A DNA stretch of 64,000 bases from contig NZ_CP103833.1 of assembly GCF_029774155.1 (NCBI RefSeq), positions 248,001 through 312,000 on the forward strand. The letters are read 5' to 3'. Of the stretch, positions 30,675 to 41,185 are shown one piece after another. A program made the position numbers and the translations under genes. A model generated the notes under the pieces. The model was not told the origin of the DNA, ran no database searches, and saw only the letters and a program-made list of their open reading frames with translations. Each line of letters opens with the position of its first letter. The stretch's first letter is position 1. Source of the DNA: Actinobacillus arthritidis (lineage in GTDB: Bacteria > Pseudomonadota > Gammaproteobacteria > Enterobacterales > Pasteurellaceae).

Positions 30675-30731
30675 TTTGGATTTTCGTCTTGTTAAATTTG
30701 TTTTAAATTTAATCACTTATAGGGAAAAGTA

Positions 30732-31694
30732 ATGCGTATTGGACAATATGAATTTAAAAACCGTATTTTCCTTGCGCCTATGGCAGGTATTACCGATCAG
30801 CCTTTTCGCCGTTTGTGTAGTAAACTTGGAGCAGGTTTAACTTTTTCAGAGATGATGTCCGCAAATCCTGATGTATGGCATACGGAAAAATCTCGATTGA
30901 GACTTGCTCATCATGAAGAGATTGGCGTAAATGCAGTACAAATTGCAGGATCTGATCCGACTGAAATGGCGATGGCGGCAAAAGTAAATGTCGAGTATGG
31001 TGCTCAAATTATTGATATTAATATGGGATGCCCAGCAAAAAAGGTAAACAAAAAAATGGCAGGCTCTGCTTTATTACGTGAACCGGATTTAGTTGCTCGT
31101 ATTTTAGATGCTGTTGTTAGTGCTGTTGATGTTCCTGTAACATTAAAAATTAGAACGGGGTGGGATCAAGAGAATAGAAATTGCTTAGCGATTGCACAGA
31201 TTGCGGAAAAAGCTGGGATCTCAGCATTAACCATACATGGTCGTACGAGAGCTTGCTTATTTGAAGGGCAAGCCGAATATGACAGTATTAAAGCAGTAAA
31301 GCAGGCAATATCTATTCCGGTTATTGCTAATGGCGATATAACTTCTGCAAAAAAAGCAAAATATGTCTTAGATTATACTAACGCAGATGCGGTCATGATT
31401 GGTCGAGGCAGTTTTGGTCGCCCTTGGCTTTTTAAGGAAGTTGAACAATTTTTAGAGAACGAGCAAATTGTTGATTTATCTCTTATGGATAAATGCCAAC
31501 TTATGTTCAAGCATATCGAAGAACTTCATCAATTTTATGGTGAGGAGAAAGGTTACCGTATTGCGAGAAAACATGTAGGTTGGTATATGGATCAATTAGT
31601 GCCGGACTCAAATTTTAGACGTACTTTCAATACGTTAGATTCAGCAAAAGAGCAATTAATAGTATTGGAAGATTTCATAGAATCGATTCGTTAG
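30732..31694 (+). CDS. dusB: tRNA-dihydrouridine synthase B
   Basis: 320 residues (E. coli DusB 321). An FMN TIM barrel reducing uridines in t[18 protein letters not shown] is at 15-29, catalytic Cys100 sits in [11 protein letters not shown], and TLKIRTGWD and IANGDI are also present. Forms the conserved dusB-fis operon with the next gene, 28 bases away. RBS AGGG at 30721-30724. Confidence 0.96.
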   Translation: MRIGQYEFKNRIFLAPMAGITDQPFRRLCSKLGAGLTFSEMMSANPDVWHTEKSRLRLAHHEEIGVNAVQIAGSDPTEMAMAAKVNVEYGAQIIDINMGCPAKKVNKKMAGSALLREPDLVARILDAVVSAVDVPVTLKIRTGWDQENRNCLAIAQIAEKAGISALTIHGRTRACLFEGQAEYDSIKAVKQAISIPVIANGDITSAKKAKYVLDYTNADAVMIGRGSFGRPWLFKEVEQFLENEQIVDLSLMDKCQLMFKHIEELHQFYGEEKGYRIARKHVGWYMDQLVPDSNFRRTFNTLDSAKEQLIVLEDFIESIR

Positions 31695-31722
31695 AATCCT
31701 TATTTTAGTTGGATAGAGGACA

Positions 31723-32019
31723 ATGTTAGAACAACAACCTGTACAAAACCCATTAACGGTATCAATGTTAAATGCTCAAGCTCAACAAGTGAATAAACCA
31801 CTTCGTGATAATGTGAAAGCGACATTAAAAAATTATTTATCTCAATTAAACGGTGAAGATCCAACAGAATTATATGAATTAGTATTATCTGAGATCGAAC
31901 ACCCAATGTTGGATATGGTAATGCAATATACACGTGGTAACCAAACCCGTGCGGCAACAATGTTAGGTATTAACCGTGGTACATTACGTAAAAAATTAAA
32001 AAAATACGGTATGGGCTAA
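31723..32019 (+). CDS. fis: DNA-binding protein Fis
   Basis: 98 residues exactly as in E. coli. The C-terminal helix-turn-helix [20 protein letters not shown] is at about 73-92 and is nearly invariant; the N-terminal half holds the dimer and activation region. A nucleoid protein and activator of rRNA and tRNA promoters. Second gene of the dusB-fis operon, followed by a strong terminator. Confidence 0.97.
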   Translation: MLEQQPVQNPLTVSMLNAQAQQVNKPLRDNVKATLKNYLSQLNGEDPTELYELVLSEIEHPMLDMVMQYTRGNQTRAATMLGINRGTLRKKLKKYGMG

Positions 32020-32044
32020 TCTTTAGGGATTTAGGGATTCTTGA

Positions 32045-32078
32045 TAAAAAACCTCACTATTCAGTGAGGTTTTTTTGT
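32045..32078 (+). terminator. Terminator after fis
   Basis: AAAACCTCACT / AGTGAGGTTTTTTT stem with a short loop and a long T-run. Confidence 0.88.
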
Positions 32079-32133
32079 TTTCAGATAATAGGCGGTTAAT
32101 TTACAATATATGAATTTAACCGCCTATTGAATG

Positions 32134-33288
32134 TTATTGCACTTTGAGTTTTTTGCCTACGGTAATCTTATTGTTCTTGATATCGTTTAGTTTACTCAAT
32201 TTTTCCGGTGTCGTGTTATAAACTCGAGCAATAGAGTAGAGCGTTTCATCTTGTTGAACAATGTGATATCCGTTTGTAGATTTTTTTGGGTCAGTACGTT
32301 TTGAATTTTCATCATTTGTCTGTTTAGATTTACTTTCCGGCTCTTTAGCCTTTTCCTGAGCTGGTTTATCTTTAGATGATTTTTCTGGCTTCTTATCAGA
32401 TAATTGTTCTTTAGATTTCTCTTTTGGTTCTTGTTTATCTGATAATTTTGCTGTACGAACGGTATCAGATTTTTGAATCTTATCTTCTTCCTTCACCTCT
32501 TGATAAACTGTCGTTTTATTACTTCCGTAATGTTTTGAACGGTAATTAACTAATCCATTATAAATTGCTCGAGCAATTTTACGGCGATAAGCCGGATTAG
32601 CCAGTTGTTGCTCTTCCGTTGTATTCGATAAAAAGCCTGTTTCCACTAAGATAGAGGTAATATCAGGAGAGCGTAATACACTTAAGCTCGCATGTTGAGG
32701 AGCATTTTTCGCCAAGGCAGTAACATTCCCCAAACGGGAAAGGACGCTTTTACCTAACTCATAGCCTGAACGTTGAGAGTGTGAAAACTGGAGATCAAGT
32801 ACGGTTTGATTGAGATAACGCTCATTATTATTCGATAATACCGAACCGGCTCCGCCTAATAATTCGGATTGTTTTTCATGATCTTCTAGCCATTTACCCA
32901 TCTCATCACTTGCTCGGCGATTCGAAAGTACCCAAACTGAAGCCCCTTTTTGGCTGGCTGAATTAGGGGAAGAATCTGCATGGATTGATATTAAATAATT
33001 AGCACGATTTTTTCTCGCAATTTCAGTACGTTCAGGAAGTTGAATAAAATAATCGCTTTTACGTGTCATTACTGCTTTAAAATTAGGATCAGCATCTAAT
33101 AACGCCTTTAATTCTTTTGAGATCCCTAATGTCACTTCTTTTTCTTTAATACCCAACGTTTTACCAATCGCACCGGGGTCTTTACCACCATGTCCTGCAT
33201 CAATCACAACAACAGTTTTCGCATAACTTGTTAGGCTAATGGTTAAGCCAAATAAACTCATAGCGAGATAATTTACTAACTTTTTCAT
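32134..33288 (-). CDS. amiB: N-acetylmuramoyl-L-alanine amidase (Amidase_3) with LysM domain, AmiB-type
   Basis: 384 residues. A signal peptide is cleaved after about 23 (SLTSYA). The Amidase_3 domain at about 24-235 has zinc-site [13 protein letters not shown] (His33), SIHADS, and the catalytic-Glu segment VETGFLSN. A long Lys/Glu/Ser/Pro-rich linker (about 255-335) leads to one C-terminal LysM domain starting [14 protein letters not shown]. Cleaves peptide from glycan during septum splitting, activated by an EnvC/NlpD-type partner not present here. Adjacent to tsaE as in H. influenzae and E. coli. Confidence 0.92.
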   Translation of the reverse strand: MKKLVNYLAMSLFGLTISLTSYAKTVVVIDAGHGGKDPGAIGKTLGIKEKEVTLGISKELKALLDADPNFKAVMTRKSDYFIQLPERTEIARKNRANYLISIHADSSPNSASQKGASVWVLSNRRASDEMGKWLEDHEKQSELLGGAGSVLSNNNERYLNQTVLDLQFSHSQRSGYELGKSVLSRLGNVTALAKNAPQHASLSVLRSPDITSILVETGFLSNTTEEQQLANPAYRRKIARAIYNGLVNYRSKHYGSNKTTVYQEVKEEDKIQKSDTVRTAKLSDKQEPKEKSKEQLSDKKPEKSSKDKPAQEKAKEPESKSKQTNDENSKRTDPKKSTNGYHIVQQDETLYSIARVYNTTPEKLSKLNDIKNNKITVGKKLKVQ

Positions 33289-33308
33289 CTTCTTCCTTAT
33301 TAAGCGGT

Positions 33309-33806
33309 CTAATTTTCCTGATATTTTGCTAAAATTTGTTTTCCTGTTTCATTTTGAGGGATAAGAGTAAGATTTCGACCTTTATCAGCATAATCGATTT
33401 GAACTAGAACATCCGCATCCGGAATCATTCCTTTTCCCTTACCTGCCCATTCCAGTAAACAAAGCGTTTGTGGACGAAAATAATCACGAATCCCCATAAA
33501 CTCTAATTCTTCAGGATCACTTAATCGATATAAATCAAAGTGATAAAGTGAGAATGGCGGTAAATGATATTCTTCTACTAGCGTATAAGTTGGGCTTTTT
33601 ACATTCCCCAGATGTCCAAAGGTATGCACAATACTACGTGTTAAGGTAGTTTTCCCTGCACCTAATTCCCCATTTAGATAAATGACTAGTGAATGTTCCG
33701 TATTTTGTTGTAAGTAGGATTTTATTGTTTGGGCAAATTGTTGCCCAAACATTAGCATTTGTTCTTCGGTAGGAAAATAAAATGTTACTTGTGACATCTG
33801 ATTCAT
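33309..33806 (-). CDS. tsaE: tRNA t6A synthesis ATPase TsaE
   Basis: 165 residues. Walker [10 protein letters not shown] at 46-54 and the family segment [18 protein letters not shown]. It works with TsaB and TsaD (tsaD is also in this window at 48.4 kb) to form N6-threonylcarbamoyladenosine at tRNA position 37. The ATG overlaps the orn stop codon (TAATG), so it is translationally coupled; amiB follows 20 bases later. Confidence 0.94.
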   Translation of the reverse strand: MNQMSQVTFYFPTEEQMLMFGQQFAQTIKSYLQQNTEHSLVIYLNGELGAGKTTLTRSIVHTFGHLGNVKSPTYTLVEEYHLPPFSLYHFDLYRLSDPEELEFMGIRDYFRPQTLCLLEWAGKGKGMIPDADVLVQIDYADKGRNLTLIPQNETGKQILAKYQEN

Positions 33807-34360
33807 TATTTCTCTAAATTGATGAAATGTGTACGATAAAATTTAAGTTCTTCAATAGATTCTCGAATATCATCTAAAGCTAAGTGGGTATTTTTTTTGG
33901 TAAATTGCTCAAGAATTTGTGGTTTCCAGCGGCGAGCAAGCTCTTTTAATGTACTCACGTCAAGGTGACGATAATGAAAGTAATCAGCAAGATCCGGCAT
34001 ATATTTATATAAGAAACGTTTATCTTGCGGTACGCTATTACCACAAATCGGTGAAGCACCTTTTGGCACCCATTGTTTTAAAAAATCCAGCGTTTGTAAT
34101 TCAACTGCACGTTCGGTTAATTTACTCTGTTTAACACGCTCGATTAAGCCGTTCTCAGTATGCGTTTTTATACACCAATCACTCATTTTATTCAGTAATT
34201 CATCAGATTGATGTACGGTTAAGACAGGACCTTCCGCAAGAATATTTAGATCTTTATCCGTTATGATAGTTGCTACTTCAATAATTCGTTCTTTTTCAGG
34301 ATCTAGTCCAGTCATTTCAAGATCGATCCAAATTAAATTTTGACTATCTAATTTACTCAT
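33806..34360 (-). CDS. orn: Oligoribonuclease
   Basis: 184 residues from the ATG at 34360, with AAAGGAATAAAG upstream; the longer frame to 34471 overlaps coaD and is rejected. A DEDDh 3'-5' exonuclease: [10 protein letters not shown] (Asp13, Glu15), and later [12 protein letters not shown] and [13 protein letters not shown]. Degrades 2-5 nt RNA fragments and pGpG. Located 2 bases after the coaD stop, so coaD-orn-tsaE-amiB may be one transcript. Confidence 0.95.
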   Translation of the reverse strand: MSKLDSQNLIWIDLEMTGLDPEKERIIEVATIITDKDLNILAEGPVLTVHQSDELLNKMSDWCIKTHTENGLIERVKQSKLTERAVELQTLDFLKQWVPKGASPICGNSVPQDKRFLYKYMPDLADYFHYRHLDVSTLKELARRWKPQILEQFTKKNTHLALDDIRESIEELKFYRTHFINLEK

Positions 34361-34362
34361 CT

Positions 34363-36133
<1,771 letters not shown>

Positions 36134-36134
<1 letters not shown>

Positions 36135-37381
36135 TATTGTGTCTCCGTAAGCGGTTTATTTAAGGTCGCTTTTTGTAAGCCTAAGAAAATTACGGTTGTA
36201 ATAAAATAAAACATAGCACCCGAATTATGCGATAAAAATGCTTGAGTCAAAAAATAACTCATCATTAATAAAATATGGGTAATCCCCAATACCCCCCATA
36301 AATGAGGGAGAGAACTTGGTTCTGATTGTTTTAAGCGAGTCCAGAATAAAGCCAGCGGCACGAATAAAGTCGCAAGTAATGCGATAAGCCCTATGATGCC
36401 TCTAGTTGAAGCATCATGTAGATATTGATTATGTGCATGACCAAAACTTGCGGCATATTCAGAGATTTTTCCTTCAGAAAAATGCTGTTTGCGCATTTCT
36501 TTCACACCTTGGAGTCCCCAACCGAAGATAGGTTTTTCTTGAATACCAAGAACAGCACTTTTCCACATATCAAAACGAGCACCGACTGAGGTACTTTTAT
36601 TTGAACCATCGACGTAAGCCATAATATCACTTTGTGCATCAAGGTAACGTTTGTGAATTGTCTCACTAGTAAAAATGCCGCCGGTAAGCGTAATTAATAA
36701 TACGCCTGAGATAAGCCATTTTGATAGTGATTTACGGTTAAGCCAAAAGATAATGAATAGTACGAACGGTACACCAACCCATGCTCCTCTTGCAGTAGTG
36801 AGAAAGCTGGCAATAATAGCAAATAATGCTGCAATTAGGCTGAAATACATGGCGAAACGCTTTTTTTGTGTATAAAAATAAAATAATGTGCAGAATGAAA
36901 ACATTGCTAATGACATGGCGATGTCTCCAGCTTGAATATGCATAACTTTGGGAAACGGTCTGATAAAGTTAAACCCAAATACTTGGACCATACTCGTAAT
37001 ACCGATACCAATTCCAGCAATTAAGATCGCATAAACAATCCATAGTTGTTTGAGCTGGTGTTTATAAAATATCGCTAAAATAGGTAAGGCTAATAAAGCT
37101 CGAGCGACAAGCTCTAATTCGCTACTTTTTCCTTTATGTACAATAAACGATATGACGAAGAGTAAGAAATAACAGATAAAAGTGATAATTAGCCATTTAT
37201 CGGATTTTACTAAATGATAGGAGTTATTTTTTATGTCCGATACGAGTAATGCTATGCCGGATAATGCTAATAAGATAGGGATAAGACTGTAACTAAGTTT
37301 AAATTGAAGTATTAAAATAAAAAACAAAGCAATTAGTCCCGAATAGATTTGGCTTTTATTATTTTTAATTTTCTCTAGCAT
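36134..37381 (-). CDS. waaL: O-antigen ligase family protein (WaaL)
   Basis: 415 residues with about 10-12 membrane helices and a larger periplasmic loop containing GARFDMWKSAVLGIQEKPIFGWG and an AHNQYLH motif, hallmarks of the Wzy_C/O-antigen ligase domain (the His in HNQ is typically essential in WaaL). Upstream of and overlapping waaA, so its role is probably joining O-antigen to the lipid A-core at the outer face of the inner membrane. An O-antigen polymerase is the alternative, but the LPS-core context favours the ligase. Confidence 0.85.
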
Positions 37382-37497
37382 AAGAGTCCCACATAAAAAA
37401 GTGTAATGAAAATGAAATATTATACTGAAAAATTAAGAATATACGGAAGCAAAAGCAAGATCTTTTAATTAAATTCACAAATTAGATAAAAATAGAC

Positions 37498-37526
37498 ATA
37501 AAAAAACCCCTCATTCCAGAGGGGCA
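37498..37526 (-). terminator. Terminator after trhP
   Basis: CCCCTC (37507-37512) and GAGGGG (37519-37524). On the minus strand TTTTTT follows the stem. It lies 120 bases downstream of the trhP stop. Confidence 0.7.
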
Positions 37527-37644
37527 AAACTTATTATGGAGTCATACTTCTTTGAGTATTGAACAAAATTATATGTATTCAACATTCAAATTCAATAACA
37601 AACGTGTAACATTTACATACTTCTGATTAATTTTGTGAAGTCGA

Positions 37645-39042
37645 TCACGCTTTATGCGGATTTCTTGTATTAGAGTCTATAAGATTACGCATTAAAAGGG
37701 CATAATCCAAATCGATATCCGCCGGTACGTCTAAAAAGACAAAATGCCCATCACCAAGCCCCGCTTCCACTTGTTCGTTTTTACGGTTTAGCATACGTTC
37801 GATTTTAAATACGATATTACCTTTTGGCGTCATCATTTCTACCGAATCCCCCACAAGGAATTTATTTTTTACCGCCACTTCAGCCATACCTTCGGCGTTA
37901 CGCTTACCGGTAAATTCACCGACAAATTGCTGGCGTTCAGAAATTGAGTAGCCATATTCATAGTTTTGGTATTCATCATGCGTATGACGGCGTAAGAAAC
38001 CTTCGGTATAACCACGGTGTGCAAGTGACTCTAAAGTATCCATTAATGATTCATCAAACGGTTTACCTGCCGCCGCATCGTCAATCGCTTTACGGTAAAC
38101 TTGAGCAGTACGTGCACAGTAGTAGAATGACTTAGTACGTCCCTCAATTTTAAGTGAGTGAACCCCCATTTGGGTTAATCTTTCTACGTGTTGTACGGCA
38201 CGTAAGTCTTTGGAGTTCATAAAGTAAGTACCGTGTTCATCTTCAAATGCGGTCATTTGTTCGTCCGGACGGTTTGGCTCAGTATATAAGAATACTTTAT
38301 CCGTATGTGAACCTTCGCCTAATGTCGGCGCAATATTTTTCACTTCAATTTCCGGCTCATAACGTTGAACGGCAGATTGCGGCACGATATTACCGACTTC
38401 ATCGGTTGTGCCTTCTTCCATTTTGTATTCCCAACGGCAAGCGTTGGTACAAGTACCTTGGTTCGGGTCACGTTTATTGATATAACCGGATAATAGGCGA
38501 CGACCTGAATATGCCATACAAAGTGCACCGTGTACGAAGATTTCAAGCTCGATATCCGGCACTTGCTGGCGGATTTCTTCGATTTCTTCCAATGATAATT
38601 CACGTGAAAGAATGACACGAGTAAGTCCCATCTGTTTCCAGAATTTTACCGTCGCCCAGTTTACCGCATTCGCTTGTACCGAAAGATGAATATCGATTTC
38701 CGGGAAGTTTTCACGTACTAACATAATTAAACCAGGATCGGACATGATCAACGCATCCGGTTTCATATCCACCACAACTTTTAGATCTTTGATAAAGGTT
38801 TTAAGTTTTGAGTTGTGCGGCGCGATATTCACCACCACATAGAATTTTTTGCCTAAGCTATGTGCTTCATCAATCGCAATTTGTAAATTAGCGTGGTTAA
38901 ATTCATTGTTACGGACACGTAAACTATAGCGAGGTTGACCGGCATAAACGGCATCTGCACCATAAGCAAAAGCATAGCGCATATTTTTTAAGGTGCCGGC
39001 AGGCGAAAGTAATTCGGGTTTAGGGTATTTTAATTCGGACAT
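37645..39042 (-). CDS. trhP: tRNA uridine hydroxylase, U32 peptidase-like (TrhP/YegQ)
   Basis: 465 residues from MSELKYPKPELLSPAG at 39042; the upstream ATG at 39081 has no support. Typical YegQ features: AYGADAVYAGQPRYSLRVRN near the N terminus, LSVQANAVNW, and the cysteine-rich core GALCMAYSGRRLLSGY with TCTNACRWEY, which may bind a cluster. TrhP makes 5-hydroxyuridine at position 34 of several tRNAs, using prephenate as oxygen source in E. coli. It was long annotated as a collagenase-like protease; tRNA hydroxylation is the better call. Confidence 0.88.
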   Translation of the reverse strand: MSELKYPKPELLSPAGTLKNMRYAFAYGADAVYAGQPRYSLRVRNNEFNHANLQIAIDEAHSLGKKFYVVVNIAPHNSKLKTFIKDLKVVVDMKPDALIMSDPGLIMLVRENFPEIDIHLSVQANAVNWATVKFWKQMGLTRVILSRELSLEEIEEIRQQVPDIELEIFVHGALCMAYSGRRLLSGYINKRDPNQGTCTNACRWEYKMEEGTTDEVGNIVPQSAVQRYEPEIEVKNIAPTLGEGSHTDKVFLYTEPNRPDEQMTAFEDEHGTYFMNSKDLRAVQHVERLTQMGVHSLKIEGRTKSFYYCARTAQVYRKAIDDAAAGKPFDESLMDTLESLAHRGYTEGFLRRHTHDEYQNYEYGYSISERQQFVGEFTGKRNAEGMAEVAVKNKFLVGDSVEMMTPKGNIVFKIERMLNRKNEQVEAGLGDGHFVFLDVPADIDLDYALLMRNLIDSNTRNPHKA

Positions 39043-39197
39043 AGGTTTATTCTCTTCTGATAACAAGTCAGGACCTCCCACAAGTGGAAGGCGTAAAAGT
39101 GTCTATTTTCCAAGAAATATCGCTTTCTAGCAAGCAATAGATAGATTAGAATGCGACTTTTTGTGCTTAATTCATTTCGTTGAAATGTGGGAAAATT

Positions 39198-39572
39198 ATG
39201 AAAAAATTTAAATGGCTAGTTGTAGCGACAGTTTTGGCATTTTCGAGTATGGCTTTTTCAAAGGGAGTTATGATGGAAATGTTCCAAATGAAAAAACAGT
39301 TAAATGTATTGCAAGATGCGGAGACAACGGAACAATTCCAAACTTCTATCGCGGCATTTTTACAGCAAGCTGAAAAAGCGAAAGAGAAGATGCCGGCTAG
39401 TCTGGACGGTGATCAAGAACGTTTTGTTGGTTATCAAGCGGCAATGCAACAAGTAATTGATGTTGCGAAGCAAGCAGATAAGCAAGCTCAGCAAGGGAAT
39501 TTAGTGCAAGCAAAACAGATGCTGGAAGTACTTAATGATATGAAGCAAAAGTATCATTCAGAATATAAGTAA
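39198..39572 (+). CDS. Periplasmic cytochrome b562-family protein
   Basis: 124 residues from the ATG at 39198, which has GGGA at 39189-39192. A signal peptide (FKWLVVATVLAFSSMAFS) precedes a four-helix, Gln/Lys/Ala-rich mature part of about 102 residues, the size of CybC. Aligning by eye with E. coli cytochrome b562, Met28 falls at the axial Met7 and His120 in KYHSEYK falls at axial His102 (YHQKYR). Heme binding is therefore plausible but the rest is poorly conserved. The CxxxxR link is absent, as in b-type proteins. The physiological role is unknown. Confidence 0.72.
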   Translation: MKKFKWLVVATVLAFSSMAFSKGVMMEMFQMKKQLNVLQDAETTEQFQTSIAAFLQQAEKAKEKMPASLDGDQERFVGYQAAMQQVIDVAKQADKQAQQGNLVQAKQMLEVLNDMKQKYHSEYK

Positions 39573-39589
39573 AAATAGGAAGCGGTTGG

Positions 39590-39641
39590 GTTTTAGTGTT
39601 TATAACAAAAAATATTAAAATTTGACCGCTTATTTTTTATC
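39590..39641 (+). terminator. Uptake-signal hairpin after the cytochrome b562-like gene
   Basis: AAGCGGTTGGGTTTTA and TTAAAATTTGACCGCTT form an imperfect stem with a long loop, followed by ATTTTTTAT. Confidence 0.5.
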
Positions 39642-39663
39642 CTGGCTCATTTTTTGGGGAATT

Positions 39664-40728
39664 ATGGAACACACTTCATCATTAACTAAAGTCTTAGTCG
39701 CTACGGCTTCAATCATTATCATTCTTGCCGGTGTAAAAATGGCGGGCGAAATTATTATTCCGTTTTTACTTTCGTTATTTATTGCGATTATTTGTTCGCC
39801 GATTATTAAATTTATGACGAATCGCCGTATACCATTAGGTATTGCAATCAGTCTGTTATTAGGCTTGATTATTTTGGTGTTCTTTTTTATTGCCGGTATG
39901 GTTAATAGTGCAATTCAGGAATTTACCGCATCAATTCCACAATACAAAGTATTACTCACTGAGCGTTTAGATACGATATTCGCTTTGATTAAAGCCTATA
40001 ATTTACCAGTTAGCGTGACCCAAGAAGACATAATTAGTAAATTTGATCCAAGCGTGGTAATGAATTTTGTTAGCCGTTTGTTATTGAGCTTTTCCGGCGT
40101 AGTGTCGAATATTTTTGTACTCTTTCTTGTCGTCATTTTTATGTTATTTGAATCACCAATGGCGAAATATAAATTGGCGTTAGCACTAAGCCCCGATGAT
40201 GATTTATCAAATGAAGAATATTATCTTAATCAAGTCCTAGACGGCGTAATCGGCTATTTAGGGGTGAAAACCGTCGTGAGTGCCTTGACCGGCATTTCAA
40301 TTTGGATTTTACTGGTTATGCTTGATGTACAATATGCCGTACTTTGGGCAACACTTGCATTTTTACTTAATTATATTCCTAATATCGGTTCATTTTTAGC
40401 TGGGATTCCAATAGTGTTGCAAGCTCTCTTGTTAAATGGTTTCTCGATAGGTATCGGCGTATTGGCCGGAGTCGTCGGTATAAATATGCTGTTTGGTAAT
40501 GTGTTAGAGCCGAGAATGATGGGAAAACGTTTGGGATTATCAACATTGGTGGTATTTCTTTCCTTATTATTTTGGGGCTGGTTACTCGGCACGGTCGGTA
40601 TGTTATTGTCCGTACCATTGACGATGGCATTAAAAATTGCATTAGAATCCAGTCAATCGACCCGCCGTTATGCAATATTGCTGGGAGATGTTTCAGAAAT
40701 CTCTCGGATTAATAACCATAATGATTAG
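39664..40728 (+). CDS. AI-2E family transporter (TqsA/PerM-like)
   Basis: 354 residues from the ATG at 39664 with GGGG just upstream; the frame extends to 39622 but that start lies in the hairpin. It has 7-8 membrane helices, a soluble loop after the third, and the family C-terminal block LLNYIPNIGSFLAGIP and LFGNVLEPRMMGKRLGLS. Members move small molecules, including autoinducer-2 in E. coli TqsA, or Na+/Li+. The substrate here is unknown. A terminator follows. Confidence 0.85.
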   Translation: MEHTSSLTKVLVATASIIIILAGVKMAGEIIIPFLLSLFIAIICSPIIKFMTNRRIPLGIAISLLLGLIILVFFFIAGMVNSAIQEFTASIPQYKVLLTERLDTIFALIKAYNLPVSVTQEDIISKFDPSVVMNFVSRLLLSFSGVVSNIFVLFLVVIFMLFESPMAKYKLALALSPDDDLSNEEYYLNQVLDGVIGYLGVKTVVSALTGISIWILLVMLDVQYAVLWATLAFLLNYIPNIGSFLAGIPIVLQALLLNGFSIGIGVLAGVVGINMLFGNVLEPRMMGKRLGLSTLVVFLSLLFWGWLLGTVGMLLSVPLTMALKIALESSQSTRRYAILLGDVSEISRINNHND

Positions 40729-40736
40729 CAGAAGAA

Positions 40737-40771
40737 AGCGACCGTTATTAATGATAGCGGTCGTTTTTTTA
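40737..40771 (+). terminator. Terminator after the AI-2E family gene
   Basis: CGACCGTTAT / GATAGCGGTCG stem followed by TTTTTTT. Confidence 0.8.
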
Positions 40772-40796
40772 TTATATTGTGTAACCTATAATCAAA

Positions 40797-40812
40797 AAGC
40801 AAACGTTTGCGT
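40797..40812. promoter_or_regulatory. PurR operator-like site before the glycine riboswitch
   Basis: AAGCAAACGTTTGCGT differs by one base from the E. coli/Haemophilus PurR consensus ACGCAAACGTTTGCGT. It ends 20 bases upstream of a TTGACG -35 element (40833-40838), whose -10 is TAGAAT (40855-40860). Known biology: PurR with hypoxanthine or guanine represses purine and glycine-related genes. Confidence 0.65.
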
Positions 40813-40832
40813 AAAAATGTATTTCAGAACTA

Positions 40833-40860
40833 TTGACGATTATTAAAGAATATGTAGAAT
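40833..40860 (+). promoter_or_regulatory. Sigma-70 promoter for the riboswitch-controlled symporter
   Basis: TTGACG, 16-base spacer, TAGAAT. The start point would be near 40867, just before the structured glycine leader. No other good promoter is seen in the interval. Confidence 0.55.
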
Positions 40861-40904
40861 TCAATTTATTCTTTTTTATAAAAGATACGTTCGGATGAAG
40901 GTAG

Positions 40905-41076
40905 CTGGAGAAGAGTGAAAACTCTACCGACGAGGTAAAATCTTTCAGGTGCTAGCGATAGCGAGGACAGTTACTGGACGAACCCTTGGAGAGATCCAAT
41001 CCATATCAATGGAAAATGGACGCCGAAGGCGCAAGTACGTAAGTATGAAACGCTCAGGCAAAAGGACAGGGGAGAA
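40905..41076 (+). promoter_or_regulatory. Tandem glycine riboswitch (two aptamers)
   Basis: The first aptamer runs from about GCTGGAGAAG (40913) through ACCGACGAGG, TTTCAGGTGC and GAGGACAG (about 40968). The second follows from TTGGAGAGATC (40985), CGCCGAAGGCGCAAG, and CGCTCAGGCAAAAGGACAGG (to about 41072). These are the consensus blocks of the glycine aptamer (GGAGAG, CCGAAG, CUCAGGNAAAAGGACAG). The short linker is typical of the tandem form. A terminator follows before the AGCS symporter gene, so glycine probably controls its transcription. Confidence 0.93.
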
Positions 41077-41079
41077 AAG

Positions 41080-41108
41080 TGCACCTATTTTTCTATAGGT
41101 GGTTTTTT
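41080..41108 (+). terminator. Riboswitch expression-platform terminator
   Basis: CACCTAT and ATAGGTG arms followed by GTTTTTTG, 75 bases before the start codon. In related transporter leaders, glycine binding favours termination; here the direction of control is inferred. Confidence 0.75.
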
Positions 41109-41185
41109 GTCATTTTTTTAGCAAAATTTAACCGCTATAGTCTGCTTTTCTTTCCTTGTAATCAAATTTTACGAGGAACCAACAA

